Source: Adiantum capillus-veneris (taxonomy: Eukaryota > Streptophyta > Polypodiopsida > Polypodiales > Pteridaceae). From it: DNA of 64,000 nt. Shown one piece after another: positions 10,122 to 21,566 of the stretch. The translations under genes were made by a program, and so were the position numbers. The notes beneath the pieces are model-generated. The model was not told the DNA's origin. It ran no database searches and was given only the letters and a program-made list of their open reading frames with translations. Each line of letters starts with the position of its first letter. Within the stretch, counting starts at the first letter, position 1. The stretch is taken from positions 5,411,001-5,475,000 of the forward strand of contig CM043967.1 of assembly GCA_014529385.2 (NCBI GenBank), read 5' to 3'.

Positions 10122-10409
10122 TTATGTATCTCTCAGTCTCAACACCTTCATTCACAGTGTCATCCACTTTGTTTGTGATCATTGCACTCTCTCACTAAAG
10201 GAGTGGAAGGCTCTCCCTTCCGTAAGTAAAGAAACCCTTGAGCACAGTTCGGAGCACTCATCTTCAGCAAAGTTCAACATTCACTTTTGCTGCACCTTAC
10301 ACAGTAAAATCAGTATCCATTAGCATCAACATCTCAAAACTTAGTCATTGTAGTAGCATTTGTGCAAGAATAAAGAAAGTACTTGCTCCTTGAGGGTTGG
10401 GACCCGACA

Positions 10410-10935
10410 TCCCTATGTCGTCTCTTTTCTCTCTCTTTCTTTGAGTTCAGTTCAGTTCTTTCAAGTGAAGTAAAGTGTCCCTTGTGTTTGTGTGCGGAGT
10501 ACTAGATTCGAGCAAAATCCTTATTCCCTTCCGCTGCACCTGATATATCTTTTGTAATTGGTTCTGGAGGAGGATGGTGTTGAGGATGCTGAGGATGTTC
10601 CGCCGCCGCCATCTGCGGATGAGATTGAGAATGTTCAGCTCATGACTTTCCCGGATTAGCAAATAGCAGATGCATTTACCAGATCTGCTTCGATGAGTCT
10701 GAAAATCGATATTTAGCAGCACGACGAGATAACAGTTCCCTTGCTCACCCTTTCCATTTGCTGTTGATTACAGATTTTCAGTTTTTGGCTTGTTGGTGGT
10801 CATTTTGGGGTGCTTTTTGGTTGTGGTGAACAGCAGATTTAGAATTTTCAGACTTTTAGATTTTCTGTTTTTGGTAATTGTAGATTTTTAGTTTTGGGCT
10901 TGCTCCATTGCTAATTCTCCTAGTCATTTTGATGC
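10410..10935. other. No gene recognised; short acidic open stretch
   Basis: 10558-10659 (+) encodes a 33-residue acidic, proline-containing stretch (LEEDGVEDAEDVPPPPSADE) with no ATG and a stop on each side. It may be an exon of the decayed gene that follows. The rest is T-rich sequence resembling intron. Confidence 0.3.
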
Positions 10936-12060
10936 AGGTGGTTTCACCAAGTCGCCGAAAAAAGGTGGCCATCTGATTGAGCAGAAAGACCCACGTTGTC
11001 ATAGATGTGTCCACACGACCTGGTGTTGAGTCAATGTCCCATGTGTGCCTCAACTTCACCATTCAAAACAGCAATGTGAATGTTGCAGAGGGTGAGGATT
11101 TCAAGGTTACTACCATGCGGGGAAACATTGTTGCTGCTAGGAGTAAACATTGCTGCTCTTTTCATTGTTTGTTGTTGAGCATCATTTTTTTTTTGTGCTG
11201 AGTCCTCATTTTTGCCAGGCTACCATCAACGGCATCTATTTTTTTCAGCTCGATGAAATTCAAGATGGCGGTTGATGTGGACCAGGCACTGCTATTAAGT
11301 ATATTGCATGGGCAAGCATCGTCCCAAGCCGTGAACCTGTTTGTAAAGTATGGATAATGTCTTGCGTTGCCGTGTGGTCACTTTGTGGTGAGTCTAATTG
11401 CAAATATTGTGATGTTATCTTGGTGCATGTTTCATGCTTGCTTGCAAGTGGGTTGAGCGTAGATTACCGACACCCATCCTAAAGGTCCGTATCATTAATT
11501 CGCTGTGGTATACCATGGACACCAATGTTCTCGGCCAATTTCTCTCGCAACAGTTTGCGGGCCTCCACATGTTTGAGCTGGTCTTTTGCTTTTGGCCGGT
11601 TGTGTGCAAGTATTTGTGTGCTTTAGCATGTGCTTGTCTAGCGATGCAACTAACCATTCTGGCTTGTTGCAGGCACCAATGGTCCTTGTTTGTCCTCTAC
11701 GTAAACAAGGGTGCGAGGCTTCATCAACCCCCGAAAAAAAAAGTACCTGCTGTACTTTGACTCTCTAGGACCTACGTACCCGTACGAGTGTTTCTAGAGA
11801 GTACAAAGGTATTATGACTCTGGTTGTTTTTGCTCACTTGTTCACCTATGTCATTGTACTCTCTTGATCTGCTCATGTGCCTGTTTTGTAGTGGCCTGCA
11901 AAGTCTTGCACAAGTGATGCGCGATGCTAATATCCAACACGCCTTCACCATGGGTGTTTGAGTGCTTGAGCTTAAGGTAGTCCATGTTCCACAACAGCCA
12001 AATGGCATCGATTGTGGGTTTTATGTTATGAAGTTTGTCAAGTGCAGTCAAACACTGTGC
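10936..12060 (+). pseudogene. Decayed multi-exon gene with an Ulp1/SENP-like (C48) peptidase core
   Basis: Three exon-like pieces give the parts of an Ulp1 fold. 11434-11590 has the 'RIINSLWYTMD' helix before the active site. 11674-11775 starts after a splice acceptor (TTGTTGCAG) with HQWSLFVLY (catalytic His at 11674) and continues to YFDSLG (catalytic Asp at 11759-11761), but a run of nine A's shifts the frame between them. 11960-12045 has VPQQPNGIDCG, with the oxyanion Gln at 11995 and nucleophile Cys at 12013. An upstream piece (10977-11130, 11260-11310; 'AIKYIAWAS') vaguely recalls the Tnp1 region of plant En/Spm (CACTA) proteins, which often travel with Ulp1 domains. No terminal CACTA repeats were found, so the transposon link is inference. 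The His motif has one extra residue before Trp. Frameshift and stops make it non-functional. Confidence 0.6.
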
Positions 12061-12099
12061 GAGCTAGTTCTGGGTCGTCTGGAGGTTTGGCTTCAGGCT

Positions 12100-12840
12100 C
12101 CGGGCCGTCTTGCGGTTTGGCTCTGGGCTCCGCAATCTAATTTAAACTTCTTTGTTTCGCAATGACCTAATTTCGGGAGGTCTCTTAGGGTGACCAAGCA
12201 AGAATTGGCTGACAAGGAATTGGTTCAAGCACGGTGATGTTTGCGAGATCATGAGCGCATGATTGGTGTATGTAGTTGATCTTAGGTTCACACTGGGTGA
12301 CACATTGTAGATGCATGTAGATGAATGTGCATACTTGAAGACACTACTTTGAACATACAAAGATAGACCACAAGCAAACATGGCTACCTAGTGTAGCATG
12401 CCTCAATGTCACTTGCACGGGGCATGCAATTACAATTGGTCTTGGTTCACACTGGGTGACCTCTCGCCTGAGCAGTGACCGTACATGTGGCAGAGACAGG
12501 GAGTGGTGGTCTAGAGGACATTGTGGCCAGTTCATTGCCACCACAGTTCGGAGATAGGTGCAGGTTGTATGCATCCTAGACGTCTTATGAGTCATTGAGT
12601 CTAGAGTCTTGTGTTTAGTCTAGCACTTGCACATCTGCACTCTCCTTGCACAGTTGGAGCCTCAACACCCCATTGTACCTGTGGGTTCCGGGCTTGGAGC
12701 TGAGTGTGTTTCCAGTCAAAGTCTGTACTAGTTCCATGAGTTAGTCGAGTTCCATTGAATTTGGAGTTTACTGTCGTGTCTTTGCTTTGCTCCATTGCTC
12801 TGCAGTGTTTATTTCATCGGAGTGACATTTCTTGCACATT
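12100..12840. other. No gene recognised
   Basis: The phrase TTCACACTGGGTGAC occurs twice (about 12286 and 12447), suggesting an old local duplication. Open frames here are short and show no known motif. Confidence 0.4.
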
Positions 12841-12848
12841 GCATTGAG

Positions 12849-12896
12849 GAGCACCCATAGTAGAGAGCACGACATATTTTTCTACTATAGGTGCTC
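12849..12896. repeat. Hairpin (inverted repeat with 15-bp arms, 18-nt loop)
   Basis: GAGCACCCATAGTAG (12849-12863) is the inverted complement of CTACTATAGGTGCTC (12882-12896) with one mismatch. The pairing extends a few bases outward with one bulge (TGAG/CTCA). It may be the core of a small MITE or a short RNA-forming hairpin. Confidence 0.7.
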
Positions 12897-12974
12897 TCAT
12901 TTTTGGCACGCTCTATGGGACCTCAACTGAGATCTCACTTTGCTGAGCATACATGGTTGAAGAGATAGCCGGGT

Positions 12975-13320
12975 TAGTCTCTCGCCTGGTCTAGTCTGCT
13001 GGTCTAGACTGGTTTGGTCTAGCCTAGTCTACCTTTACCTTTGTCCAGCTTGGCCTAGTTGGTCTAGTCTCTCGCCCTAGTCCAACTTGGTCTAGCTGTT
13101 TTTGCCTTTTTCCACCTTGGTCTAGCTGGCCTAGTCTCTTGCCTTGTTCTAGCATGCTGGTCTAATTGGTTTGGTCTAGCCTGTTCGAGTCCACTTTGGC
13201 CTCAATCTAGTCTGGTCTAGTCGACCCTCTTCCTCGTCCAACTGACCTGGTCCAGTTGAGTCAAGTTTAGCGTGGTCGAGTCGAGCCTAGTTCAGTGGGT
13301 CTAGATTGTCCAACAAGTTA
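12975..13320. repeat. Degenerate GGTCTAG/TCTAGTC-rich minisatellite
   Basis: More than a dozen variants of TGGTCTAG, CTAGTCT and GTCCAACT tile this stretch with no fixed period. It has no coding character. Confidence 0.7.
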
Positions 13321-13626
13321 AGGGTCTTCTTGCCAAGAGGTTGGGTGGGTCTGTTGCTATTGCATGACACATAGAAGGCAGTCTAGAGATTGACCACGTC
13401 CCCCACGGAGTCCTATACAACACTACACAGAAAGCGTCAATCTTTCTTACCAAGTAGGAGTCCTCCACCCTTGCTTCCACTACCCTCTCTGGCATCTACC
13501 CCAACCAGCTCTTCACCACCCTTATCACTTCCACTACACTTTCCACCAATTGTGTTACAATTGGCTCCTGAGCGGCCAGCAATGGAGGAGTTGACAAGCA
13601 TTCTAGCCAAGGTGCCTGTGGTTTGG

Positions 13627-15087
13627 TGTCACCAGAACGTGGCAGTTGTTAACTATGTCACGAGGACGTGGCAACTGCTAACCTTAGTTGTTAGTTTCTT
13701 TCCAATGATTTTTGTTTTATTTTTGAGACCCTCTTTTTGAAGTAGCAAACGGTCGGACATTGTATGGTCAATGTGAACGGTAGTTTCACCCACAGACGGG
13801 AAGTGGTCGGCACTGGAATTTGTGTAGTAAGAGGATGTCTAGGCTCATAGCAAGATCATGCAGGTCCCCCCGTCGCACTTAGCAAGTTGGTGGATACTAG
13901 GAAGTGAACTCAATAAAGGCATAAAGTCAAGGTGGGACTACCAACAGAGAGTATCCGACAGTTGGGCCACATTGCACTTTTGGTTGAGTCCCAATGAGAA
14001 TAGATGGTCAGATGACGAGTGGGAGCCCAACGGAAGCATCTCCTAAAATTTAGGGAGTTGCTATTTTTGGCCATGAAATGTGTTCACGTCATTACCTTCG
14101 GTATGACCAGGGGAACACTTTATAACTCTGCCGTGAAGTCGACTGGGCCACCAGTCGGGAGATCTTTAGGCGGCAACCCCGAAACGGGTAAATGCTTGTA
14201 AATGCGCCAAGTGGCAGATTTTCATGAACTTGCCTCTCACAGAAAAGTTGGCTCTGAATTTTAAGTTGAGAGGAGCCTCTTTTTGCATTTGCCACAGGTT
14301 AAGAGCTATGGAGTGCTTTCTTTCCCTCTCATGTACAGTGTGGTGCTAGGAGTGATGCCCTGCACGCTACACACTGCTCTCTCTCTCTCTCTCTCTCTCC
14401 TGTCCGTGCAGTTATGTGATGCCCCACAAGAGGGCTCTTCATTTGACTGATGTACAATTGTGTGGTTTCATGCTTTTGTGCTGAGGCAAGAGCCTCCTTG
14501 AGTAGGAACGGGGGTAGCTAGCTGCTAGTCCAAAGCAGACACCGGTGAGGGTCATAACCTCACCGTACAGGTGCAAATTCAGCGCTTTGTATGCGCAGAA
14601 AATTGACTGTTTTTCAGCCATACGGATGCCAGAACCCTTGGGAATCGTGCCCCACTGGCAGAGGATTGCTAGGGGACTGTATGGGGCTGAAAACAGGGCA
14701 AAAACCAGTAAATACAGCGTGCTGAATTTACTGTTTTTGGACAGGAATCAGAGAGTGTACGCCAGTGGAAGTGAGTTCTAGCAGGGGAATTGGTTTCGCG
14801 CAAGTTTTGGAGTTGTTATGCTGCTGAAATTTGGCCAAATCAGGTAGTATCTAGTGGGATACAGGTAAAGGATTCCCAGGACTCTACTTTGTAATTTACC
14901 CTCTCAAAGAATAAAGAAATACCGAAAGGGGCGCCAATTTTGGGGCCTATAGGTTGTCGGTGTCTGCTGAGTGCTCGGGGCATTCTAGCTTCCGAGCCGT
15001 GTGTGTAATTAAGTGTTAATTCCCGTCATAGGTTTCCTTTGCATGTTCTCTGAAAGCCAAAGCCTACCGCGCCACGGGCCGGTTTCA
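13627..15087 (+). repeat. Gy2 5' LTR (1461 bp)
   Basis: Starts TGTCACCAGAACG and ends GGGCCGGTTTCA. The first 29 bp form a near repeat of the next 29 (start of second copy 13656). AATAAA at 14910-14915. Offset to the 3' copy is 6644 bp at the start. It carries a longer (CT)n run near 14380-14400 and ~13 extra bases near 14750 compared with the 3' copy. Confidence 0.9.
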
Positions 15088-15105
15088 AGGTTCCATTGCT
15101 GGGAT
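15088..15105 (+). promoter_or_regulatory. Gy2 primer-binding site (degenerate)
   Basis: AGGTTCCATTGCTGGGAT, directly after the LTR CA. It matches the Gy1 site except for the first base and three internal bases, so it would prime poorly. Confidence 0.55.
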
Positions 15106-15184
15106 ATCAATCACTTTTTCCTCAAAGAGTGAGCCTCGGTTGTTTTGGGTAAAGACACAGAGTGCAGGAACGCGGGATTACACT

Positions 15185-18100
15185 ATGGCCGACAAAGGGA
15201 AGCGCATTATGGAAGAGGGTTCCTCTTTAAAGGACAGATAGGAAATCCCTATGGTCTTTGAGATTGGCGAGAGCTCACCACGTCAGACTGTACCTCCTGC
15301 TAATGTAAATGTCCCTCCAGTAGTACAGGGCTTTATGACTGGGCAACTTGAGGATGATGTGTTCAGGACTCAGTTCTTGTAAGCGCCACTAGTGCAACAG
15401 CAAAATAGACAACCTACACCGCGTACAGAGCTTGTTGAGGTTCAAGCCCAAGTACTTCATGCGACTCAGTAGGATAGGGAACACTCGCATGTTGCGGAGT
15501 CAGGGGCTCCAAAACAGGTTCCTCCTGTCCTTGAGCAGGTGGCTGTTCCACAGGTTATGCCAGTTCAGCACGCCACCTTTCAGAGCCCGCATGCTGTCTT
15601 GAATGGACAGGGAACTGGATACCAGGCTATGCACCCAGTTTTTCCACCACCCACGGTACATCCTGTGTATTTCGGGGGTGGATCAATGTTCTAAGTATGG
15701 CTGGTTATGCGCCTGGAAGTCAGCCGTACATGCCAGGAACAGTGTTTGGGGGTATGCAAGGCATGATGCCAAACCCCATGTATGGTAGTATCGGCATGCA
15801 ACAGGGTTTTCAGTGCAACCAGCGACAGTTTGAGGTGCCATAGGGTCATTTTGGCATGGCTGGTTTTTCTGGACAGCAGCTATCACACCTCTGATGCAAA
15901 ATATGAATGGCCAAGATGTGCCGATCATGTCTACTACAATGCCCATGTTGTAGACCATTCCTTATGACAACTTGGGGGCATTGGAGAAGCCAAAAGCTTA
16001 TAAAGAAGGTGGTGCAGCTGTAAAGTTCAGTACTTTCAGTGGCTTTGAGGATAAAGCAAAGGCTCTCACTTTCCTCAAGTAGTTTGATACAGCTTATGCA
16101 GGAGGGAATTTTACAGAGGCCTCGAAAGTCAGAAAGCTGCCACTTTCTTAAAGGACAATGCGCTTACATGGTGGACGACATTGTTAATGCAAGGACAGGC
16201 ACCCGCCACTTGGGTTTACTTCAAGCAAATGTCTGCATCTGCTTGGCTGTCAAATGAATTTCAAGCCGACGTCATGACAAATTGGCACCAGCTTACTTCG
16301 GCTACATGCAAGAGCTTGCTGGAGTACAATCGGAGGTTTGTAAAGCATTACTCTCAGTGACCTCCTATAGATTTGTGCCATTGACAGTGCAGATAGAGAA
16401 GTACTGTTGTGGGTTGCCTAAAGAGCTTCGTGATTACTGTACCAAGAACAGAGTGGCTACCCTCACTCAGCTAATGGAAGTTGCTAACACTGGTCTTGCC
16501 CTGTTGAAAGGAGAGGACAGTGGGTTTCCGAGCAACGAGAAAGGAGGGCAGCAAAAGAAAAATTCAGCGAAGAAGCCCTTTGTGAAAACGGCTCTTGAAG
16601 CGTCACATTGGTCAGAGAAGGCCATCAAAGTCAAGGATTTAGTTGGGACTTCTGGAGCGCATGCAAAGAAACAGAAAAGGAAGCCTTTTGTGCACAAGTT
16701 GCTCGAGAAAAAGAAGGTCCTAAAGCCTGAAAACAAATGCTTTATATGCGAGCAGCCTGGTCACTTTGCTACCAATTGTTCACAAAGGAAAAGACCAGCC
16801 GACTCAGAGGATAAAGAAGACCAGAAAGGCAAGAAGCCTAAACCACGACAGGTTTGGTGCCAAACATGGTGGGTGATAAGCCCAGTACAGATGCCAGTGA
16901 GTTATGCAGGACATGGGGTAAAGTTAGGGATCAGACGTCACTCATCTTCTTTGATCCAGGTGCCAAAGCCAACTTTATCTCACCAGAGTTAGCTATGAAG
17001 CTCGGCATCAGAGCTGAAGAGATGGGGTACACAACAGAGGCAGGGTTGGCATGTCCTGGCCACTCAGAGTGTGTTACTCCCATCATTGGAAAGCTGCGTC
17101 TGCACATTCAATCGTATGTGGACACAAAAGAGTTCTACATCATGCCGCTGGAAGGATGTGACGCCTTGTTGGGGATCCCGTGGATGTTCCGACTGCATGG
17201 AGTCTTGGATGCCTACAACAAAAAGATCACTGTACAGCATAGGGGCCAAACTCACATCTTGGATGTAAAGTTAAAAGGAGAGTCAGTCCCTATTGTATCT
17301 GCTTCCGCTATCACTTCTGTAATAAAGAATCATCTTTCTGTGTACTTGATTTCTGCACGTGATGTCTCAGCTAGTGATCAGTCAAATTTATCTGTGTTAG
17401 ATAAAGAAAGGTCAGCATTTTTGCAAAAGTTTAGTGATTGTTTTTCTGATTCATTATCGTCGCAATTGCCTCCAGAGAGAACTCGGGACCATCGGATAGA
17501 TTTGGTGCCAGGGTGTAGCCCACCAAATAGACCTCCCTACAGGGGTAGCGCGGTGCAACAAAAAGAGATTATGGGCCAGGTTGAGGAGTTATTAGAGAAA
17601 GGGCTGATTCAGCCTAGTTCTTCACCCTTTTGCTCGCCAGTGCTCCTAGTGCAGAAGAAGGATGGCTCATGGCGCATGTGTATTGATTACCGTGCGTTGA
17701 ATAAGAATACCATCAAGAATAGGTTCCCTATTCCTCGAATTGATGATATTCTCGATCATTTAGAGAGTGCTGCAATTGTGAGCAGGATAGACCTTAAGAG
17801 TGGGTACCATCAGATTCATATAAGGCCAGAGGATGTGCACAAGACTGCGTTTAGAACGACATTTGGTCTTTATGAGTTTCTAGTGATGCCGTTTGGGCTA
17901 GCAAATGCTCCTGCCACGTTCAACAGAATGATGGACTGGATTTTCCGCTCGCATCAACAATTTGTTGGAACATTTATTTGATGACATGATAGTCTATTCG
18001 AGGAATGAAGAGGAGCATAGGCGTCACTTGACCATTGTGTTCGAAGAGCTGCGCAGTCACAGGCTACTTGTCAATCCTAAGAAAAGTGAATTCTTCGTTG

Positions 18101-20108
18101 AAGAGATTTATTTTCTTGGCCACATAGTCTCAAAGGATGGTGTCAGAATGGATCCCGCAAAGATCGAAGCTATTAAGACATGGCTAGACTTGAAGACTGT
18201 GCACGATGTCAGAAGCTTCTTGGGATTGTGTTCCTACTATAGAAGGTTTATCAGAAATTTTGCAGAGATAGCGTCGCCTCTTCACGCTTTGGAAAAGAAA
18301 GAGGTCACTTTCAGATGGACCCAAAAAGAGATTTCAGCTTTTAGTCTCTTAAAGGAAAAGTTGACTCCGGATCCAGTAATTGTTTTGCCAGATCTCAGGA
18401 AGTCATTTGTGGTCCAGTGTGACGCGTGTGGCAGTAGCATCGGAGCAGTGCTAATGCAAGACGGACAGGTAGTAGCTTATGAAAGCCGAATTTTGCAAGG
18501 GCCAGAGAGGACTATGCAACTCTATGAGAAAGAGCTCTTGGCCGTGATTTATGCGCTTTCTAGCTGGAAGCACTACCTCTTAGGTGCTGATTTTGTTGTC
18601 CAAACAGATCATCAGACCTTGCGATACTTCTTGACACAGTCAAAGTTATCCGAAAAGCATATGCGATGGGCAAACGTTCTTTCTATGTTCCACTTCCCTA
18701 TGTGGAAGGCAAGGAGAATGTTGTGGGTGATGCGTTATCAAGAAAGCCACAAATTTCAGCTGTGTCAATTCCTTAACATCTTGAGTTAGATGACATGAAG
18801 GAACAATATGCTACCAATGAAGAGTTTGCAAGGATCTTTAAACAGTTGCAAGAGGGGCAACATCATGAGCACTACATCCTCAGAGATGGTTTTATGATGA
18901 TGCATGGCAGACTTTGTGTCACAAGGCCACTGCGACATAAGGTCATGGAAGAGAGTCATGTCCCACCGTATGCATGGCATCGTGGTATTGATGCGACACT
19001 TAAAGCGGTAGAGACATTCTTCTGTTGGCCTACCTTGAGGAGAGATGTGGATGCCTTTGTGCGAGCATGCTTAATTTGCCACAAGGTCAAGTTTGACAGG
19101 TAAAAGGCACCAGGGTTGTTACAACCACTGCCGATTCCGGATAAGCCATGGGAAAGCATTGCTATGGAGTTTATCTTTGATCTTCCAAGAACACCAACAG
19201 GGAATGATGGTATTTGGACCATTATCTGGAGGTTCAGCAAGCAGGCCCATTTTATCCCTGTCAGGAAGAAGATAAAATCTGATCAGGGGCACGCTTGTTC
19301 ATGTACAATGTGTTTTAAGTACCATGGCATGCCACAATCGATTATAATTGATCGTGATCCTCGCATGACCAGTTTGTTTTGGAGAGGATTGTTTGAGAAC
19401 ATGGGCACTACGCTCAAGTTCTCGTCTTCGTTTCATCCACAAACTGATGGACAGTCAGAAGAGGCTAATTCTACTGTCTTAGATCTGCTGAAATGCTATG
19501 TGTCAGATAATAAGGGCAAGTGGGAACATTATTTGCCTATGCTTGAGTATGCGTATAATAATACGGTGCATTCGTCAATTGGCAAAGCACCTTTCGAGAT
19601 TGTTGAAGGCGGCAAAAAAGTTCCTCCCATTTTGCATACAAAGGACAAGATCTTTGAGGCAGATTGATATGTTGAGAACATGGATGAAATACACAAGAAA
19701 ATTAAAGTTGCCTTGGAGAAGACTCAAGCAAAACAGAAAAAGGCTGCCGATCGTCACCGTCATGAATTGCTGTTATCACCTGGTGATTGGGTACTATTAA
19801 GGTTCGAAAAGGCAAGGTTAAAGAAGATGAAGGGCAAGGAACGGTTGTTTCCTAAGCTCTGTATGCGTTACTATGGGCCTTTTCAAGTGCTTGACAAGAT
19901 TAGCGATATGGCTTACAAGATTAGCGATATAACTATCTGCCTATGGATGCAAAGTGGATGGAAGAGCATGAATTGTCAGAGTCACCAAATGTATTGCAGC
20001 TTTACCGAAGCCTTTGGGTTACAACCTACCTATGCTCCAACCCAATGTGTGCAAAGGAGGGGTAATGATAGAGCTAGCACATCAAATGTACATATGAATT
20101 CAGTGTAA
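15185..20108 (+). pseudogene. Gy2 gag-pol remnant
   Basis: Starts MADKGKRIMEEGSS at 15185 and meets a TAG after ~18 codons. Further breaks: several stops in the Gln-rich linker to 15970, a frameshift at the gag/protease join (~16850-16990), and a one-base insertion just before the RT active-site FDDM (17975-17990). There is also a small deletion after RNase H (~18700), a CAA-to-TAA stop near 19101, and a TGA at ~19665. Roughly 200 bp covering the integrase C-terminus and chromodomain start are missing (join near 19930). The CCHC knuckle (CFICEQPGHFATNC, ~16737) and integrase core are still readable. The protease again reads D-P-G (16953-16961). It cannot make a functional polyprotein. Confidence 0.9.
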
Positions 20109-20258
20109 TAGATGGAAATGACAAAAGTATGAAGGTCTCATTAAGTCATTTGTATCTATGTGTTACGACCTTTCTTGCGGATACATGCGATGTGTTGATA
20201 GCACAAGATCATCAGTGGTGTGTATTTATGGTATGCAATCGAGGACGTTTGCGATTTC

Positions 20259-20268
20259 AGGAGGGGGG
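20259..20268 (+). promoter_or_regulatory. Gy2 polypurine tract
   Basis: AGGAGGGGGG followed by TA and the 3' LTR, the same arrangement as in Gy1. Confidence 0.85.
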
Positions 20269-20270
20269 TA

Positions 20271-21566
20271 TGTCACGAGGATGTGGCAGCTGTTAACTAT
20301 GTCACGAGGACGTGGCAACTGCTAACCTTAGTTGTTGGTTTCTTTCCAATGATTTTTGTTTTATTTTTGAGACCCTCTTTTTGAAGTAGCAAACGGTCGG
20401 ACATTGTATGGCCAATGCGAACGGTAGTTTCACCCGCAGATGGGAAGTGGTCGGCACTAGAATTCGTATAGTAAGAGGATGTCTAGGCTCAGAGCAAGAT
20501 CATGTAGGTCCCCCCGTCGCACTTAGCAAGTTGGTGGATACTAGGAAGTGAACTCAATAAAGTCATAAAGTCAAGGTGGGACTACCAACAGAAAGTATCC
20601 GACAGTTGGGCCACATTGCACTTTTGGATGCGGTCCCAATGAGGATAGATGGTCAGATGACCAGTGGGAGCCCAACGGAAGCATCTCCTAAAATTTAGGG
20701 AACTGCTTTTTTGGGCCGTGAAATGTGTTCACGTCATTACCTTCAGTATGACCAAGGGAACACTTTATAACTCTGCCGCGAAGTCAACTGGGCCATCAGT
20801 CGGGAGATTTTTAGGCAGCAACCCCGAAACGGGTAAATGCTTGTAAATGCGCCAAGTGGCAAATTTTCATGAACTTGCCTCTCACAGAAAAGTTGGCGCT
20901 GAATTTTAAGTTGAGAGGAGCCTCTTTTTGCATTTGTCACATGTTAAGAGCTATGGAGTGCTTTCTTTCCCTCTCATGTACAGTGTGGTGCTAGGAGTGA
21001 TGCCCTGCACGTTACACACTGCTCTCTCTCTCCCCTACGTGCAGTTATGTGATGCCCCACAAGAAGGCTCTTCATTTGACTGATGTACAGCTGTGTGGTT
21101 TCATGCTTTTGTGCTGAGGCAAGAGCCTCCTTGAGCAGGAACGGGGGTAGCTAGCTGCTACTCCAAAGCAGGCACCGGTGAGGGTCATAACCTCACCGTA
21201 CAGGTGCAAATTCAGCGCTGTGTATGCGTAGAAAACTAACTGTTTTTCAGCCATACGGATGCCAAAACCCTTGGGAATCGTGTCCCACTGGCAGAGGACA
21301 GCTAGGGGACTGTTTGGGGCTGAAAACGGGGCAAAAACCAGTAAATACAGTGTGCTGAATTTACTGTTTTTGGGCAGGAATCCGCCAGTGGAAGTGAGTT
21401 CTAGCAGGGAATTGGTTTTGCGCAAGTTTTGGGGTTGTTGTGTTGCCGAAATTTGGCCAAATCAGGTAGTATCTAGCGGGATACAGGTAAAGGATTCCCG
21501 GGACTCTACTTTGTAATTTACCCTCTCAAAGAATAAAGAAATACCAAAAGGGGCGCCAATTTTGGG
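20271..21566 (+). repeat. Gy2 3' LTR, truncated on the right
   Basis: Starts TGTCACGAGGATG, again with a 29-bp near-repeat at its left end (second copy from 20300). It matches the 5' LTR up to GGGGCGCCAATTTTGGG and then breaks into unrelated minisatellite sequence. AATAAA at 21532-21537. Confidence 0.9.

Larger units (their letters stand above)
9065..10409 (+). repeat. Gy0 3' LTR (about 1345 bp; right end inferred)
   Basis: Starts TGTCACGTGCAC after a polypurine tract. A good TATA box (CTATAAAAG, 9365-9373) divides U3 from a long R/U5. AATAAA lies at 10369-10374. The proposed end is GGGACCCGACA at 10409, chosen for its CA ending shortly after the poly(A) signal. No second LTR copy is in the window to confirm either boundary. 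Confidence 0.6.
13627..21566 (+). mobile_element. Gy2: decayed Ty3/gypsy of the Gy1 family
   Basis: 5' LTR (13627-15087), degenerate primer site, broken gag-pol (15185-20108), polypurine tract (20259-20268) and a 3' LTR cut short at 21566. Gag-pol aligns with Gy1 throughout, but has stops, frameshifts and a deletion. The last ~143 bp of the LTR present in the 5' copy are missing from the 3' copy, so the right end was lost to a deletion or to the adjacent minisatellite, and no target duplication can be read. Confidence 0.9.
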
